From Candidatus Eiseniibacteriota bacterium (GTDB taxonomy: Bacteria; Arandabacterota; Arandabacteria; JAGLYR01): 22,936 nt of DNA. The translations under genes were made by a program, and so were the position numbers. The stretch is from the NCBI GenBank assembly GCA_023132135.1, contig JAGLYR010000057.1:1-22936 (forward strand). Reading direction: 5' to 3'. Below, piece by piece: positions 1 to 8,131 of the stretch. Positions within the stretch are counted from its first letter, which is position 1; each line of letters starts with the position of its first letter. Below the pieces are notes generated by a model. It saw nothing but the letters and a program-made list of their open reading frames with translations. It was not told where the DNA came from and made no database searches.

Positions 1-569
1 TAGGTGATGTCGAAGAAGCTGTCCACGGCAAAATCGCCGCTCGGAAGCTGATAGAGGTTGGTATGCCCGGGGCCCGGCAGACCGAAGTCGGTCCCCGCGA
101 CGATCCTGAGCATGTCGAAGTCCGGGTCCCCGACCATCTCACCCTCGAGCCGGAACAGATCCGCATCAAAAGACTGAACCGGGTCTCCGGGGTTTCGGGG
201 CCCGAAGTGCATCTCCCCCACCACCGGCAGGAAGATAGTACGGAAGAAACCCGTCAGGTCTCCGGTGCCGACGAGTTCCCACTCAAACACGGCCTCGAAA
301 TGGGCGACTTCCCCACCCATCGTCCCACCGGGGAAGTTCGCCAGATTTACGAACTGCGACAGCGGACCGTGAAGCTCGATGGTCGTTCCTGGAGGAAGAC
401 CATCGATGATCATCATCGGCTCCCACGGATTGTCGTAGGGACACTGGGCCGGCAGCGTGACCGTTCCCGTGCCGTTGTCCGGAGTGATGCAGCACTCGGC
501 CAGGGCCGTTCCGGACCCAAGAGCGATGTAGAGCAATGACGCCAGCAACACACACATGCTTCGCTTCAT
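1..569 (-). CDS. Secreted protein, N-terminal 189 residues (runs off left edge)
   Basis: The frame stays open from an ATG at 569 to the window edge, so only the N-terminal 189 residues are visible. The protein starts with MKRSMCVLLASLLYIALGSG and has a likely signal peptidase I site after ALA, just before ECC. The mature part is rich in Gly, Pro and acidic residues, with phrases such as MIIDGLPPGTTIELHG, GPRNPGDPVQSF and LPSGDFAVDSFFDIT. It looks like a beta-rich extracellular protein without catalytic motifs. A GGGAGAG run about 9 bases upstream can act as ribosome binding site, and a TTGAAA-17-TATAAT promoter lies about 100 bases upstream. I have an impression of similar secreted proteins in Planctomycetes-like genomes but cannot name a family. 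Function is unknown. It is divergent from the subtilase gene. Confidence 0.8.
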   Translation of the reverse strand, partial: MKRSMCVLLASLLYIALGSGTALAECCITPDNGTGTVTLPAQCPYDNPWEPMMIIDGLPPGTTIELHGPLSQFVNLANFPGGTMGGEVAHFEAVFEWELVGTGDLTGFFRTIFLPVVGEMHFGPRNPGDPVQSFDADLFRLEGEMVGDPDFDMLRIVAGTDFGLPGPGHTNLYQLPSGDFAVDSFFDIT

Positions 570-670
570 GGCAGGGTCTCTCCCGTTGCGGCCCGTCCGG
601 GCCGTGGCTCCCGTAGACTTCTCCGTGACCCGCTCCTTGCGGATCGCCCGGAAATACTATCTCACTGTGG

Positions 671-699
671 ATTATACCATATCGGGAGCCCGATTTCAA
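671..699 (-). promoter_or_regulatory. Sigma70-like promoter with a dyad in its spacer
   Basis: On the minus strand TTGAAA (694-699) is separated by exactly 17 bases from a perfect TATAAT (671-676). This points at the secreted-protein gene starting at 569 and gives a leader of about 95 bases. The spacer contains the 14-base palindrome ATCGGGAGCCCGAT (681-694), overlapping the -35 edge. That position suits an operator for a repressor or a spacer-binding activator. The promoter is read directly from consensus match; the operator role is inferred. Confidence 0.65.
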
Positions 700-767
700 G
701 GACGCAGCGCTGTCATAGACCTACAGCAACTAGCTTGGGTTATTCAGGCTATGATGGAGACTGTTAT

Positions 768-821
768 GGATCTGCGAGAATCTCGTGCGCAATACTTGAT
801 GAAAATGGACGACTGTCCCAC
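768..821 (-). repeat. Dispersed repeat, copy A
   Basis: A 54-base stretch that, read on the minus strand, matches 6524-6577 at 49 of 54 positions. The shared core includes CATTTTCATCAAGTATT and the near-perfect palindrome CGAGATTCTCG. Both copies start with GTGGGACAG, the inverted-repeat end of the element at 6526-6714. Copy A has no visible matching second end, so it may be a partial copy. The adjacent TGGGTTATTCAGG (736-748) recurs at 22915-22927. Confidence 0.85.
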
Positions 822-912
822 TGGGGGTCGGGACAACGGCGTGACCGGGGGAATGCTCTCCGTGATCGGGCTGCGTGCGATTCCGGAATCGCCGCCAGCC
901 CCGAAATCGCCG

Positions 913-940
913 TTGACATCCGCGTAGCATGTGGTATGAA
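913..940 (+). promoter_or_regulatory. Sigma70-like promoter for the subtilase gene
   Basis: TTGACA (913-918) followed after 16 bases by TATGAA (935-940). It lies about 110 bases upstream of the ATG at 1049 and faces it, giving a leader of about 100 bases. The -35 is a perfect match and the -10 matches 4 of 6 positions. No other promoter of this quality is visible between the divergent genes on this strand. Confidence 0.55.
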
Positions 941-1048
941 ATAGACAAGCATCAGGAGAGACCCCACACCTCCATAATCGCCGCTTCACCGCGACCGGGT
1001 TTCTTCGTTGGCCTTAGCGTAGAGGCTTCCTTCCGCCGGAGGTGCCCC

Positions 1049-4000
1049 ATGTCCGCGTCCAAGCTCGCCGTTGTCACCGCTGTTCTCTTTGCTGTCTGCC
1101 CCCCCCGATTTCCTTAGCCGGCAGCAATCCTGACGCGAAACTCGCCATGCATGTTGTTGCCTCAGACGAGTACCTCTACTGTCCGGACCTCACTCCCGTC
1201 GCATGTGATTCCATCAACGTGGACGTGTCCATCGCCGAGATTCTCGCCGCCAATGGCTACGGCTACGTTGCCTTCGTCGCCTACGACGTCCAAGGCATCA
1301 CCGGCGCCGAGTTCGCCGTCACCGGTTGGCCCACAGGCCGCGGCGCGCCCGCTCTCAGCGGTCCATACTGGTGCCCCGATGACGCGCTCACGCTCGGCAA
1401 TCACCTCGACGGCGGAGGGATCACCAGTTTCCCCTGCGAGCAGGCTTCAGAGAACGGAATCGTGCTCATTGGCTACTGCTCGTTCGGGCCCCTTGACGAA
1501 GAGGACTTGCCGATTACGCTGGAGTACGAAGCCAGCTCGTTCTCGTATCCGCAGGATCCCCATAACTACGTGCTTGACTGCACCGTGGAGTACAGGGAGG
1601 ACCCTGCTATTGCTTTCAGCGGCTGTACGATCGGCGGGGTGTCCGATGATTCGCTCGCGTGTTCAGACGGAGACGCACTCCTATTGGGAGGGATCGCACC
1701 CGCGCTCGCGTCGGGGAATCAGACTGTCACTGTCGAGATCTCGGGATCTGGATTCGGGGCTGCGACCGTGTTCTCGCTCAGGCGGTCGGACGGTACAATT
1801 ATACCCGCCAACCTTGGGCAGACGGTAGAAGAGAACACCGCTTTCTGTTCGTTCAGTCTGGCTCGCGGCGACACAGGCGTGTGGAACCTCGTGGCGGAGT
1901 CCGGGGGCAGCGTCGGGCTTCTGGAGGCCGGTTTCGAGGTTGAAGGGTCTGCGAGCGACGAAGACGCAGGCTTGTGGCCCGGGAGTGTGATTGTGCACTT
2001 CCGCCACGGCGCAATCGATTTGGGCGGTTCCAGGGACACCGCCGACCGAGAGGACATTGCCTACATGGCGCCTGCCGTCGAATCCTTGGTAGACAGCCTT
2101 GAGGTCTTCCGGGTGGAGAAGGTTTTCAAGGAGAGCGTCCCCTACGACACGCTTGCCACTGCCCGCAACGGGAACCTGGTCCGCGTCGAGGATGTGTCTC
2201 AGTTCTACTGGCTGCACTGTCCGGAGGAGACAGACATTCTGGCCGCGGTGAGGACGTTTCGTGGCTTGCCGGAAGTGATCTATGCCGAGTCCAACTACAG
2301 ATACTCCCTCGCGGCCGTACCGAATGACCAGTACGTCTCGGTGGTGCCGAAGCAGTGGGGTCTGCACAACACCGGGCAGCACGGGGGGACACCCAACGCG
2401 GACATTGATGCCCTTGCGGCGTGGACTATCGAGACTGGCCTGCAGACGGTCCGGATCTTCATCAACGACACGGGTGTGGATCACTTCCACCCGGACCTCG
2501 GGGCTGCCTATGGACCTGGCCACAAGGTTGCCGGGGGGTACAACTTCTACAACCCCGGGGGATTGCCGACAGATGCCCGGGGTCATGGGACGAAGGTCGC
2601 AGGAATTGCCGGGGCTCTCACAAACAACAGATGCAACGGCGGTGGCTGCGGGCAGGTGTACCATGGGGGCGCCGCGGGTGTCGCCGGGGGCTGGGGCAAC
2701 GAAGAGGGAACCGGGCCGATCGGATGTGCGTTGTACGCAGTGAAGGTGTTCCCAGATGTTGGAGAGTCCGACGCGGCCACGATCGCGGCGGGACTGGACT
2801 ACGCGCGAAGCCACGGTGCGTCCGTCGTGAACATGAGCTATGAATCGTCCACGCAGGCGTACGTCGAACAGGTTGCGGTACACAACTGTGCCCAAGTGGG
2901 CATTGTTCTCGTAGCGGCCATGGGTAACTGTTACCAGCTGGGCGGATGCTACGATGGGTCCCAACAGGAGGGCCGCGCCCGATTCCCTGCGCGGTATCTC
3001 TGGGACGTTGTGAGTGTCGGCGCGACGGATCGGGACGACCATAGAGTGTGGCAGGATGCCCCCGACTTCGCACCCGGAGACGATCTGTGGTCCTCGAGGG
3101 TTGGAAGCCACATCGACGTCGTCGCTCCGAGTCTCAAGCACTGGACCACCTGGCCGAACAGCGACTGCGGGAAATTCGGGGGAACATCGGCAGCGGCGCC
3201 ATTCGTCTCCGGGATTGCGGCGCTCGTTCTGAGCTACTGCGACAGAATCTCGGAGCCCAATTGCCCTATGAATGTGGACGACGTCGCTGCGTTCCTTACG
3301 ATTTCCGCTGACGAGAAGGACGAGGACCCGATCTATGGCTATTGTCCGGGTTGGGATCCTTACACCGGGGCCGGCCGTGTGAATGCCTTCAAGGCCCTGT
3401 ATCTCTGTGATGAACCGAACGGTTTCGATCAGATTTCCCGAGACCAAGTCGTTGGAGGGACGGGGACCGAAACCGGCTGGGGATTCTGGTGGGCAGACCC
3501 GCCCGACTTGATCTACTTCCGGCGGTATCGGGTGACCAGAACAGTGAGTTTTGCCTTCAGCGACACCCCGAGCGTGTGGGGTGACAATCGCGACGCCACG
3601 GTCGGAACCATCCCCTTCCCGTTGACCGGTCAGATGTTGAGCTGGAAGTACTGCAGAGTCGTGCCGAACTCGGTGACCCCCACGCAAGCACAGCTCGAGA
3701 CCTATGTCTACGAGGGCTTCGACTTCGATTCAACCCCGATAGGCTGGTTCCCCACGGATCCTGCCCACGTCGTTTTCGGGTACAGTGTCATGCCACCTCC
3801 GGTTTGGACGCAGGGGAGCGTAGCGAGTGAGATGGGCCGAGGAGCCGAAACAGGGCTGTCGCAGAACTATCCCAATCCATTCAATCCTGCGACATTGTTG
3901 GTATACTCCACTAGGGAGCCTTGTCACGTGCGGGTAACCATCTACGACGTCCTTGGGCGGGAAGTGATCCGGCTCGTGGACGAACGCAAGATCCCCGGAG

Positions 4001-4122
4001 AGTACTCCGTCTCGTGGGACGGGCGGGACAGGCGGGGCCGGACGGTTGCCGGCGGCGTGTATTTCTGTAGGATGGAGGCGGGTGACTCTTCGGAGATTCG
4101 AAAGATGGTGCTCGCGCGGTAG
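1049..4122 (+). CDS. Secreted subtilisin-like serine protease (S8) with FlgD-like C-terminal sorting domain; signal peptide frameshifted
   Basis: An exported protease of about 1020 residues. The start is the ATG at 1049, which has a strong GGAGG (1038-1042) six bases upstream and encodes MSASKLAVVTAVLFAVC, a signal peptide. That frame stops at 1115 because the C8 tract at 1099-1106 is one C short (or two too many); after it the long frame, also open from a GTG at 1042, continues to 4122. Numbering from 1042, the subtilase triad is Asp476 (NDTGVDHFHPDL), His515 (RGHGTKVAGIAG) and Ser716 (GGTSAAAPFVSGIAALV), with oxyanion Asn629. The PNDQYVSVVPKQWGLHNTGQ segment before the domain is typical of such proteases, and residues ~325-420 resemble a propeptide. 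The end (~940-1026) has SQNYPNPFNPATLLVYS and a FlgD-like Ig fold finishing in RKMVLAR, as in type-IX-like secretion signals. It probably degrades extracellular protein. Whether it is expressed depends on the C tract. Confidence 0.85.
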
Positions 4123-4198
4123 CATCGGATGCCCAGAGGCTGCTGGGAATCGGCATGCTTTGGGAACCTTTGTGCGCGGTAGGATGTGATAACTTGTC

Positions 4199-4227
4199 GC
4201 GCGGTCTCGCCCGAAGGAAGACCGCGC
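4199..4227 (+). promoter_or_regulatory. Perfect 9-bp hairpin ahead of the first PD40 lipoprotein
   Basis: GCGCGGTCT (4199-4207) and AGACCGCGC (4219-4227) form a perfect 9-bp stem with an 11-base loop. The hairpin lies 77 bases after the subtilase stop and 9 bases before the AAGGGGG ribosome binding site (4237-4243) of the next gene. No T-run follows, so it is not a classical terminator. It could reduce read-through or act as a structured leader. Confidence 0.5.
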
Positions 4228-4251
4228 AGAGAATTGAAGGGGGTAATCAGC

Positions 4252-5316
4252 ATGGTTCCCGATGGCTATGGACCACAGGCGCGACTCGAGCGCCGGGCGG
4301 ACGTCCGCTGTACAGTTGCGGCTGACATGCGCCGCCGCCAGCGGCGCGCAACCGCCTTGCTCATGATGGCGCTCTTCCTGGCGGGTTGCTCGCACCATGA
4401 GACAGCGAACCCCGCGTACTACTATATCGATCCCGACCCCACCTTTCCCTCGGCGCTGGACTATGGCCCTACGTGGTCACCGGATGGTCAGTACATCGCG
4501 TACCATCATCTCACCACTTGCGGAAACCACTACGTGGAGGGGGTGGACGGCACCTACGTCACCTGCGTGGACGGGACCGGCCGGAGGCTGCTTGTGCCCT
4601 ACGGACTCGATCCAGATTGGTCTCCGAGCGGCCATGCAATCGTCTATTCCTGCGGGTCTGGCTCCTGTATCTACGATCTCGTGACAGGGAGCATGAAGGT
4701 CGTGTTTGGATCCTCCGGGATGCACCGGCCCGATTGGTCCCCCGACGGGCAGAAAATCGCTTTCGCAAGGACGGTGTGCTGTCCTTCCGGAATTCACATC
4801 TCCAACCAGGTCACGGGGCAGACAACCTGGCTTGCGCCGGGCTACTCACCAGATTGGTCGCCGGACGGCAGGTACCTCGTTTTTGTCCATGATTGTAATG
4901 TCTGGTCGGTGAGTACCGAAGACTCAACCCGACGGAAGATCACAGCGTACCGCTGTGGGGAACATGCCGTCCAGACCCCACACTGGCACTCTGGCGGTGA
5001 GCGGATCGTCTTCGAGCGAGACTGGAAGATCTGGTGTATTGACGCGGATGGTTCCAACCTGCAACTCCTCGGGGAGGGGCGGTCCCCGGCGTGGTCCCCG
5101 GACGGGGAGACAATCGCCTTTGCGGCGCGCTCTGAGGCCCTGGGCGACACCGTGAAGCAGAGGATCTGGATCATGAACGCCGACGGGAGCCAGCAGCGCC
5201 AAGTCACTTTTCCGGATGCCATGACTTCGGGGTCTGTCCGACAGCCGAATCCGCCGTCGGGCCGACCAGTAATGGCAACTGGGGACTGGTGGCCGGGGTC
5301 TCCCTCGGATCAGTGA
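4252..5316 (+). CDS. PD40/TolB-like beta-propeller lipoprotein, copy 1
   Basis: A predicted lipoprotein of 354 residues. The start at ATG 4252 is chosen because AAGGGGG sits eight bases upstream; a second ATG at 4327 would give a shorter signal peptide but has no such site. An Arg-rich n-region and a hydrophobic stretch (ALLMMALFLAGC) end in a lipobox with Cys46 as the lipidated residue. The mature part has six PD40 blades recognisable by WSPDG-type motifs: TWSPDGQYIAYHH, DWSPSGHAIVYSC, DWSPDGQKIAFAR, DWSPDGRYLVFVH, HWHSGGERIVFER and AWSPDGETIAFAA. Cysteines are unusually frequent (TTCGNHY, YSCGSGSC, TVCCPSG), suggesting disulphides outside the cytoplasm. Such propellers usually bind proteins or glycans; none of the Tol partners is here, so the role is unknown. 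It is a tandem paralogue of the next gene. Confidence 0.85.
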   Translation: MVPDGYGPQARLERRADVRCTVAADMRRRQRRATALLMMALFLAGCSHHETANPAYYYIDPDPTFPSALDYGPTWSPDGQYIAYHHLTTCGNHYVEGVDGTYVTCVDGTGRRLLVPYGLDPDWSPSGHAIVYSCGSGSCIYDLVTGSMKVVFGSSGMHRPDWSPDGQKIAFARTVCCPSGIHISNQVTGQTTWLAPGYSPDWSPDGRYLVFVHDCNVWSVSTEDSTRRKITAYRCGEHAVQTPHWHSGGERIVFERDWKIWCIDADGSNLQLLGEGRSPAWSPDGETIAFAARSEALGDTVKQRIWIMNADGSQQRQVTFPDAMTSGSVRQPNPPSGRPVMATGDWWPGSPSDQ

Positions 5317-5560
5317 GGAGCAGATCCCTCCAATCGATGGCCAGCCGGAACGGTTGTTTCTCCCCTGCAAGTGGATCCTTACCCCTGGTTGACTCACGTC
5401 ATGGGGGTAGGCCGGAAGGACAACCCGTGCTATCCTAGCCATGCGGCATCCCTCGTTCCCGCCTTGGCGGTAGCATTGAACGGTGTCACAGCAACAAGAC
5501 AGCAGGACAAGACCGTTGAGCAGAAGACAGACCAGCAAACCTCGGCAAGGTCGAGAAAGC
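5317..5560. other. Intergenic stretch between the paralogues
   Basis: This 244-base gap contains no convincing gene. TACCCC and GGGGTA arms around 5380-5413 could pair, and TTGACT occurs near 5389 but without a good -10 at proper distance. An open frame from a GTG at 5483 joins the next gene, but it has no ribosome binding site and encodes a basic, non-signal-like stretch. Confidence 0.5.
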
Positions 5561-6556
5561 ATGGGGCGGCACGCGGGAACAATCACGGAAGTATCAAATC
5601 CGAAGGATAGGCCGGTCCTACGGCATAGGGTGTGCTTGTGCGCAGTGTTCCTGTCAGCTTGGCTGGTTTGTGGTTGTTCAGACAGCAAGCAACACAACGA
5701 GCCGATCACAGGGATCGATCCCAGCTGTGAGGGTCATTCGGCCGTCGAGTATGCTCCCGCATGGTCGCCGGATGGAGAGTTTGTCGCCTACAATCACATC
5801 ACCACCTGTGGAACCTACTACGTTGAGGGAGTGGACGGCATCTACGTGATCCGCGCGGACGGTACGGACCGGCGGCTGCTCGTACCTTTCGGCTGGGACC
5901 CCGACTGGTCTCCAGATGGCAGCCAGATTGCTTACTCGTACGGGGCGGCAACCTGCACATATCATCTTGAGACCGATAGTGTCGGTGTCATCTTCTCGAG
6001 TCTGGGCCTGCACTGGCCGGATTGGTCGCCCGATGGAAACAAGATCGCCCTTGCAAGAGTGACGTGCTGTCCGTGGGGAGTGTGTGTCTCGAATCGAATC
6101 ACCAGGATAAAGACCTGGCTTGGACCCGGGCTCGAGCCGGATTGGTCTCCCGACGGTAGCGAACTCGTTTGCTGTTACGCCGGAGTTTGCATCGTAAGCT
6201 CAGACGGGTCAAGCCGTCGCCAGGTCACGAGCAACAATCCTAGGACCCCCACGACACTCAGCCCCCACTGGCGCCCGGACGGCAGCTCCATCATCTTCGA
6301 GCGAGAATGGAAGGTCTGGATCGTCGATACAGATGGATCCAACCTGAGATCCCTCGGAGACGGCCGCAGCCCTGCCTGGTCTCCCGACGGGGAGCTGATC
6401 GTTTTCGCGTGGCACTCGGAGATCGGGGCCGATACCGTCAGCCAGCGGATATGGCTCATGAATGCTGATGGGACAAATCGCCACCAGCTGACCTTCCCAG
6501 ATACAACCAAGACTCTGACCCCGGTGGGACAGCCACCCATTTTCATCAAGTATTAA
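5561..6556 (+). CDS. PD40/TolB-like beta-propeller lipoprotein, copy 2, with a 3' end supplied by a repeat
   Basis: A lipoprotein of 331 residues counted from ATG 5561. The frame is open further upstream to a GTG at 5483, but the later ATG keeps the signal peptide short and has a weak AAGG at 5547-5550. The hydrophobic segment CLCAVFLSAWLVCGC ends in a lipobox. Blades follow the same order as in copy 1 (AWSPDGEFVAYNH, DWSPDGSQIAYSY, DWSPDGNKIALAR, DWSPDGSELVCCY, HWRPDGSSIIFER, AWSPDGELIVFAW), and shared phrases such as TTCGTYYVEGVDGIYV show a tandem duplication. Homology continues to LTFPD; after that the paralogues diverge. The final residues GQPPIFIKY and the TAA are encoded inside the dispersed repeat starting at 6524, so an insertion has replaced the original C-terminus. 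Function is probably as for copy 1, unknown in detail. Confidence 0.85.
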   Translation: MGRHAGTITEVSNPKDRPVLRHRVCLCAVFLSAWLVCGCSDSKQHNEPITGIDPSCEGHSAVEYAPAWSPDGEFVAYNHITTCGTYYVEGVDGIYVIRADGTDRRLLVPFGWDPDWSPDGSQIAYSYGAATCTYHLETDSVGVIFSSLGLHWPDWSPDGNKIALARVTCCPWGVCVSNRITRIKTWLGPGLEPDWSPDGSELVCCYAGVCIVSSDGSSRRQVTSNNPRTPTTLSPHWRPDGSSIIFEREWKVWIVDTDGSNLRSLGDGRSPAWSPDGELIVFAWHSEIGADTVSQRIWLMNADGTNRHQLTFPDTTKTLTPVGQPPIFIKY

Positions 6557-6714
6557 GCACGAGATTCTCGCAGATCCGTGTATTTGCCTGCAGGCCAAGC
6601 AGATTCAAATGAGAGCACGAGCCTTGGCAGCCGCGGCACCTCGGGCGCTTGGCACCTCAACGGGTTGTAGTTCAATAGATCGCGGAATACCTCAACAAAA
6701 TAGGTGGCTGTCCC
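6526..6714. mobile_element. 189-bp non-coding element with 18-bp terminal inverted repeats (repeat copy B)
   Basis: GGGACAGCCACCCATTTT (6526-6543) is answered by AAAATAGGTGGCTGTCCC (6697-6714), complementary at 17 of 18 positions. The left part (6524-6577) is the same repeat as 768-821 and includes the palindrome CGAGATTCTCG. There is no room for a transposase, so this behaves like a MITE or a REP-type element moved by an enzyme encoded elsewhere; a RAYT (Y1 transposase) is a reasonable guess. No target duplication is evident. It overlaps the 3' end of the second PD40 gene. Confidence 0.75.
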
Positions 6715-6785
6715 TGTGGGCCCTAACACTTCTCCGACACTCTCGAGTTAGACAGATTGAAAGCGTCCCCTTTGTCTGTGAGTCT

Positions 6786-7517
6786 TCACAAACCACCAAC
6801 GGGCACATGTCTCCACTCAATGCTTCCAACCCGCCCCGGCAACAGCTTTCGCATCTGGGAGATGGCAATGGCGATCTCCTCCGCGGCCTCCTGGTACTCG
6901 CATGCCACACGTTCACGCAGGATCGGCAGCGAAGGAAGCTTCACTTGGTCCGACATCACAGTGGTGCCGTCCGGCAGGGAATGCGCGAGGCCGCCAGGGC
7001 AAAAAGTAAGTGCCGTCAGGTCTGATCCAGTAGGAATCCCGTAGTGCTATTCAAAGTAAGCTGCTCGTCGCAATGATGTATCGTCCTTCACCGGCTCGAA
7101 CATGGCGATATGAGCGACGGTTTTGTTCCGAAGTGTCCTGAGATCAGCAATTATGCCGCTTGCCGGCCGCACAGTCTTCTGGAAGTTGGGGTCGGGGTAT
7201 GCAAGTTCCCGGGCAGGAGAACAGCAGTACTCCCGGATGCCGCTCAGGCAAGTCCAGCCTGCCAGCGTAAAGATCGTGAATGTGAAGAGGTGGCGCACAA
7301 AGACGAGGTCGAGGCGATCGGGCCCCCGGAGCTCATCCATATCCTTCCCTCTCGCGACCGCGAGCCAATCATCAGCGCAACCATCCCCGATTGCTGCACA
7401 ATCCTCAAGCCTGAGGAGAGCAGTCCCGGGAATATATGAGACTGTGCGATTCGCATCGTCAGTCCTTGAGAATCCGCCTGCCTTCCTGAGAGGTGTGAGG
7501 GCATCAATCAGAGTCAC
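6786..7517 (-). pseudogene. HEPN-like gene interrupted by an in-frame TAG
   Basis: Read on the minus strand, a GTG start at 7517 (GAGG seven bases upstream) gives 156 residues to a TAG at 7047-7049. The same frame then continues uninterrupted for 86 further codons to a TGA at 6786-6788. The downstream part reads as natural protein, from HYGIPTGSDLTALTFCPG to an amphipathic helix (ILRERVACEYQEAAEEIA). The simplest explanation is a CAG-to-TAG nonsense change in a gene of about 242 codons. Residues 127-137 (RTLRNKTVAHI) fit the HEPN RNase motif R-polar-x(3-4)-H. An alternative is that a 56-residue protein restarts at the ATG in GTGATGTCGGACC, but no ribosome binding site is seen. The gene lies downstream of the other decayed defence genes. 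The HEPN assignment rests on one motif and is tentative. Confidence 0.5.
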
Positions 7518-7753
7518 GCGCGTACCTCGTATATGGCCAGTGGTGAGTCGGGGAAATCGTGACGTTGCCTAGCGCGACGCGCCGTATCTGGTTGGACCCG
7601 CGTATTGGGCACGCGCCAATTCTGCAACAAGATCTTCCTACCCCGTTTGGATCTCAAGAATCTGGCATACAACACCGATTTCTGAGACCGCCGAGGTTCG
7701 AAATCAGTGCTGCGTCCCCAGTCCACCGATACTTGCCCAGACAGTCCGCAGGC
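7518..7753. other. Stretch without a supportable gene
   Basis: The only open frame (7514-7726, minus) encodes a low-information, Arg-rich peptide containing NTRVQPDTARRARQ, which resembles the tails generated where dispersed palindromic or integron-type sequences are translated. It ends in GTGA overlapping the GTG at 7517, which may be chance. CGCGT and ACGCG around 7603-7619 can form a small hairpin. I see no gene I would stand behind here. Confidence 0.45.
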
Positions 7754-8131
7754 TCATTGTCGATCTCCGATGCTAGCACCAAAGGGTCCTCCGGGTGGCT
7801 GGAACAGGCTTTCAATGTGCGACTGGAGATCGATGAACAGGAAACCTAGATTCCTAAGTTCCACCGGGTGATCCTCTCCAAAACCGCAGGTGCAGATGTA
7901 GGTGCCTTGGCGTTTCAGAGCTTCGAGGGCAGGCACTTGATCCGTATCGTCAGACACCAGTACCACGGTTTCACAGATGCGGGCCATCTCGAGCATCTTC
8001 ACGGCAACTGCGACGTCCACACCCTTTTCCTTCTCACTCTTGGCCCTCAGGCAGACCGGATGAACTGTAACAGCGTTTTCACGGCGAAAGCGGTCCAGCA
8101 GGATCCGGAGTTGATTGAAAGGGGCGACTTT
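7754..8131 (-). pseudogene. C-terminal remnant of a NYN/PIN-like nuclease
   Basis: On the minus strand the frame from the edge of the palindromic element at 8132 to the stop at 7754 encodes ~125 residues without a proper start. It reads as the second half of a NYN (LabA/DUF88-like) domain: LRILLDRFRRENAVTVHPVC, then KEKGVDVAVAVKMLEMA with the conserved Asp, then VVLVSDDTDQVPALEALKRQG with the acidic SDD-T-D motif, and a short tail. NYN domains are metal-dependent RNases of the PIN fold. The N-terminal half with the first catalytic Asp is missing, so the protein cannot be complete. An internal GTG at 8020 could still yield an 88-residue fragment. Loss coincides exactly with the inserted element. 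Family assignment is fairly secure; activity is unlikely. Confidence 0.7.

Noticed and set aside
1681-3687. 668-codon open frame on the minus strand
   Set aside because: It is fully antisense to the subtilase, whose catalytic motifs are unmistakable; the antisense translation is Arg/Pro/Val-rich without any family motif. GC-rich genes commonly leave such frames.
6609-7025. 138-codon plus-strand frame
   Set aside because: Begins inside the 189-bp element and lies antisense to the continuing HEPN-like frame; composition is not protein-like.
7047-7049. TAG read as a recoded sense codon
   Set aside because: Other genes in the window end in TAG, for example the subtilase at 4122 and the RM gene at 9787, so a nonsense mutation is simpler.
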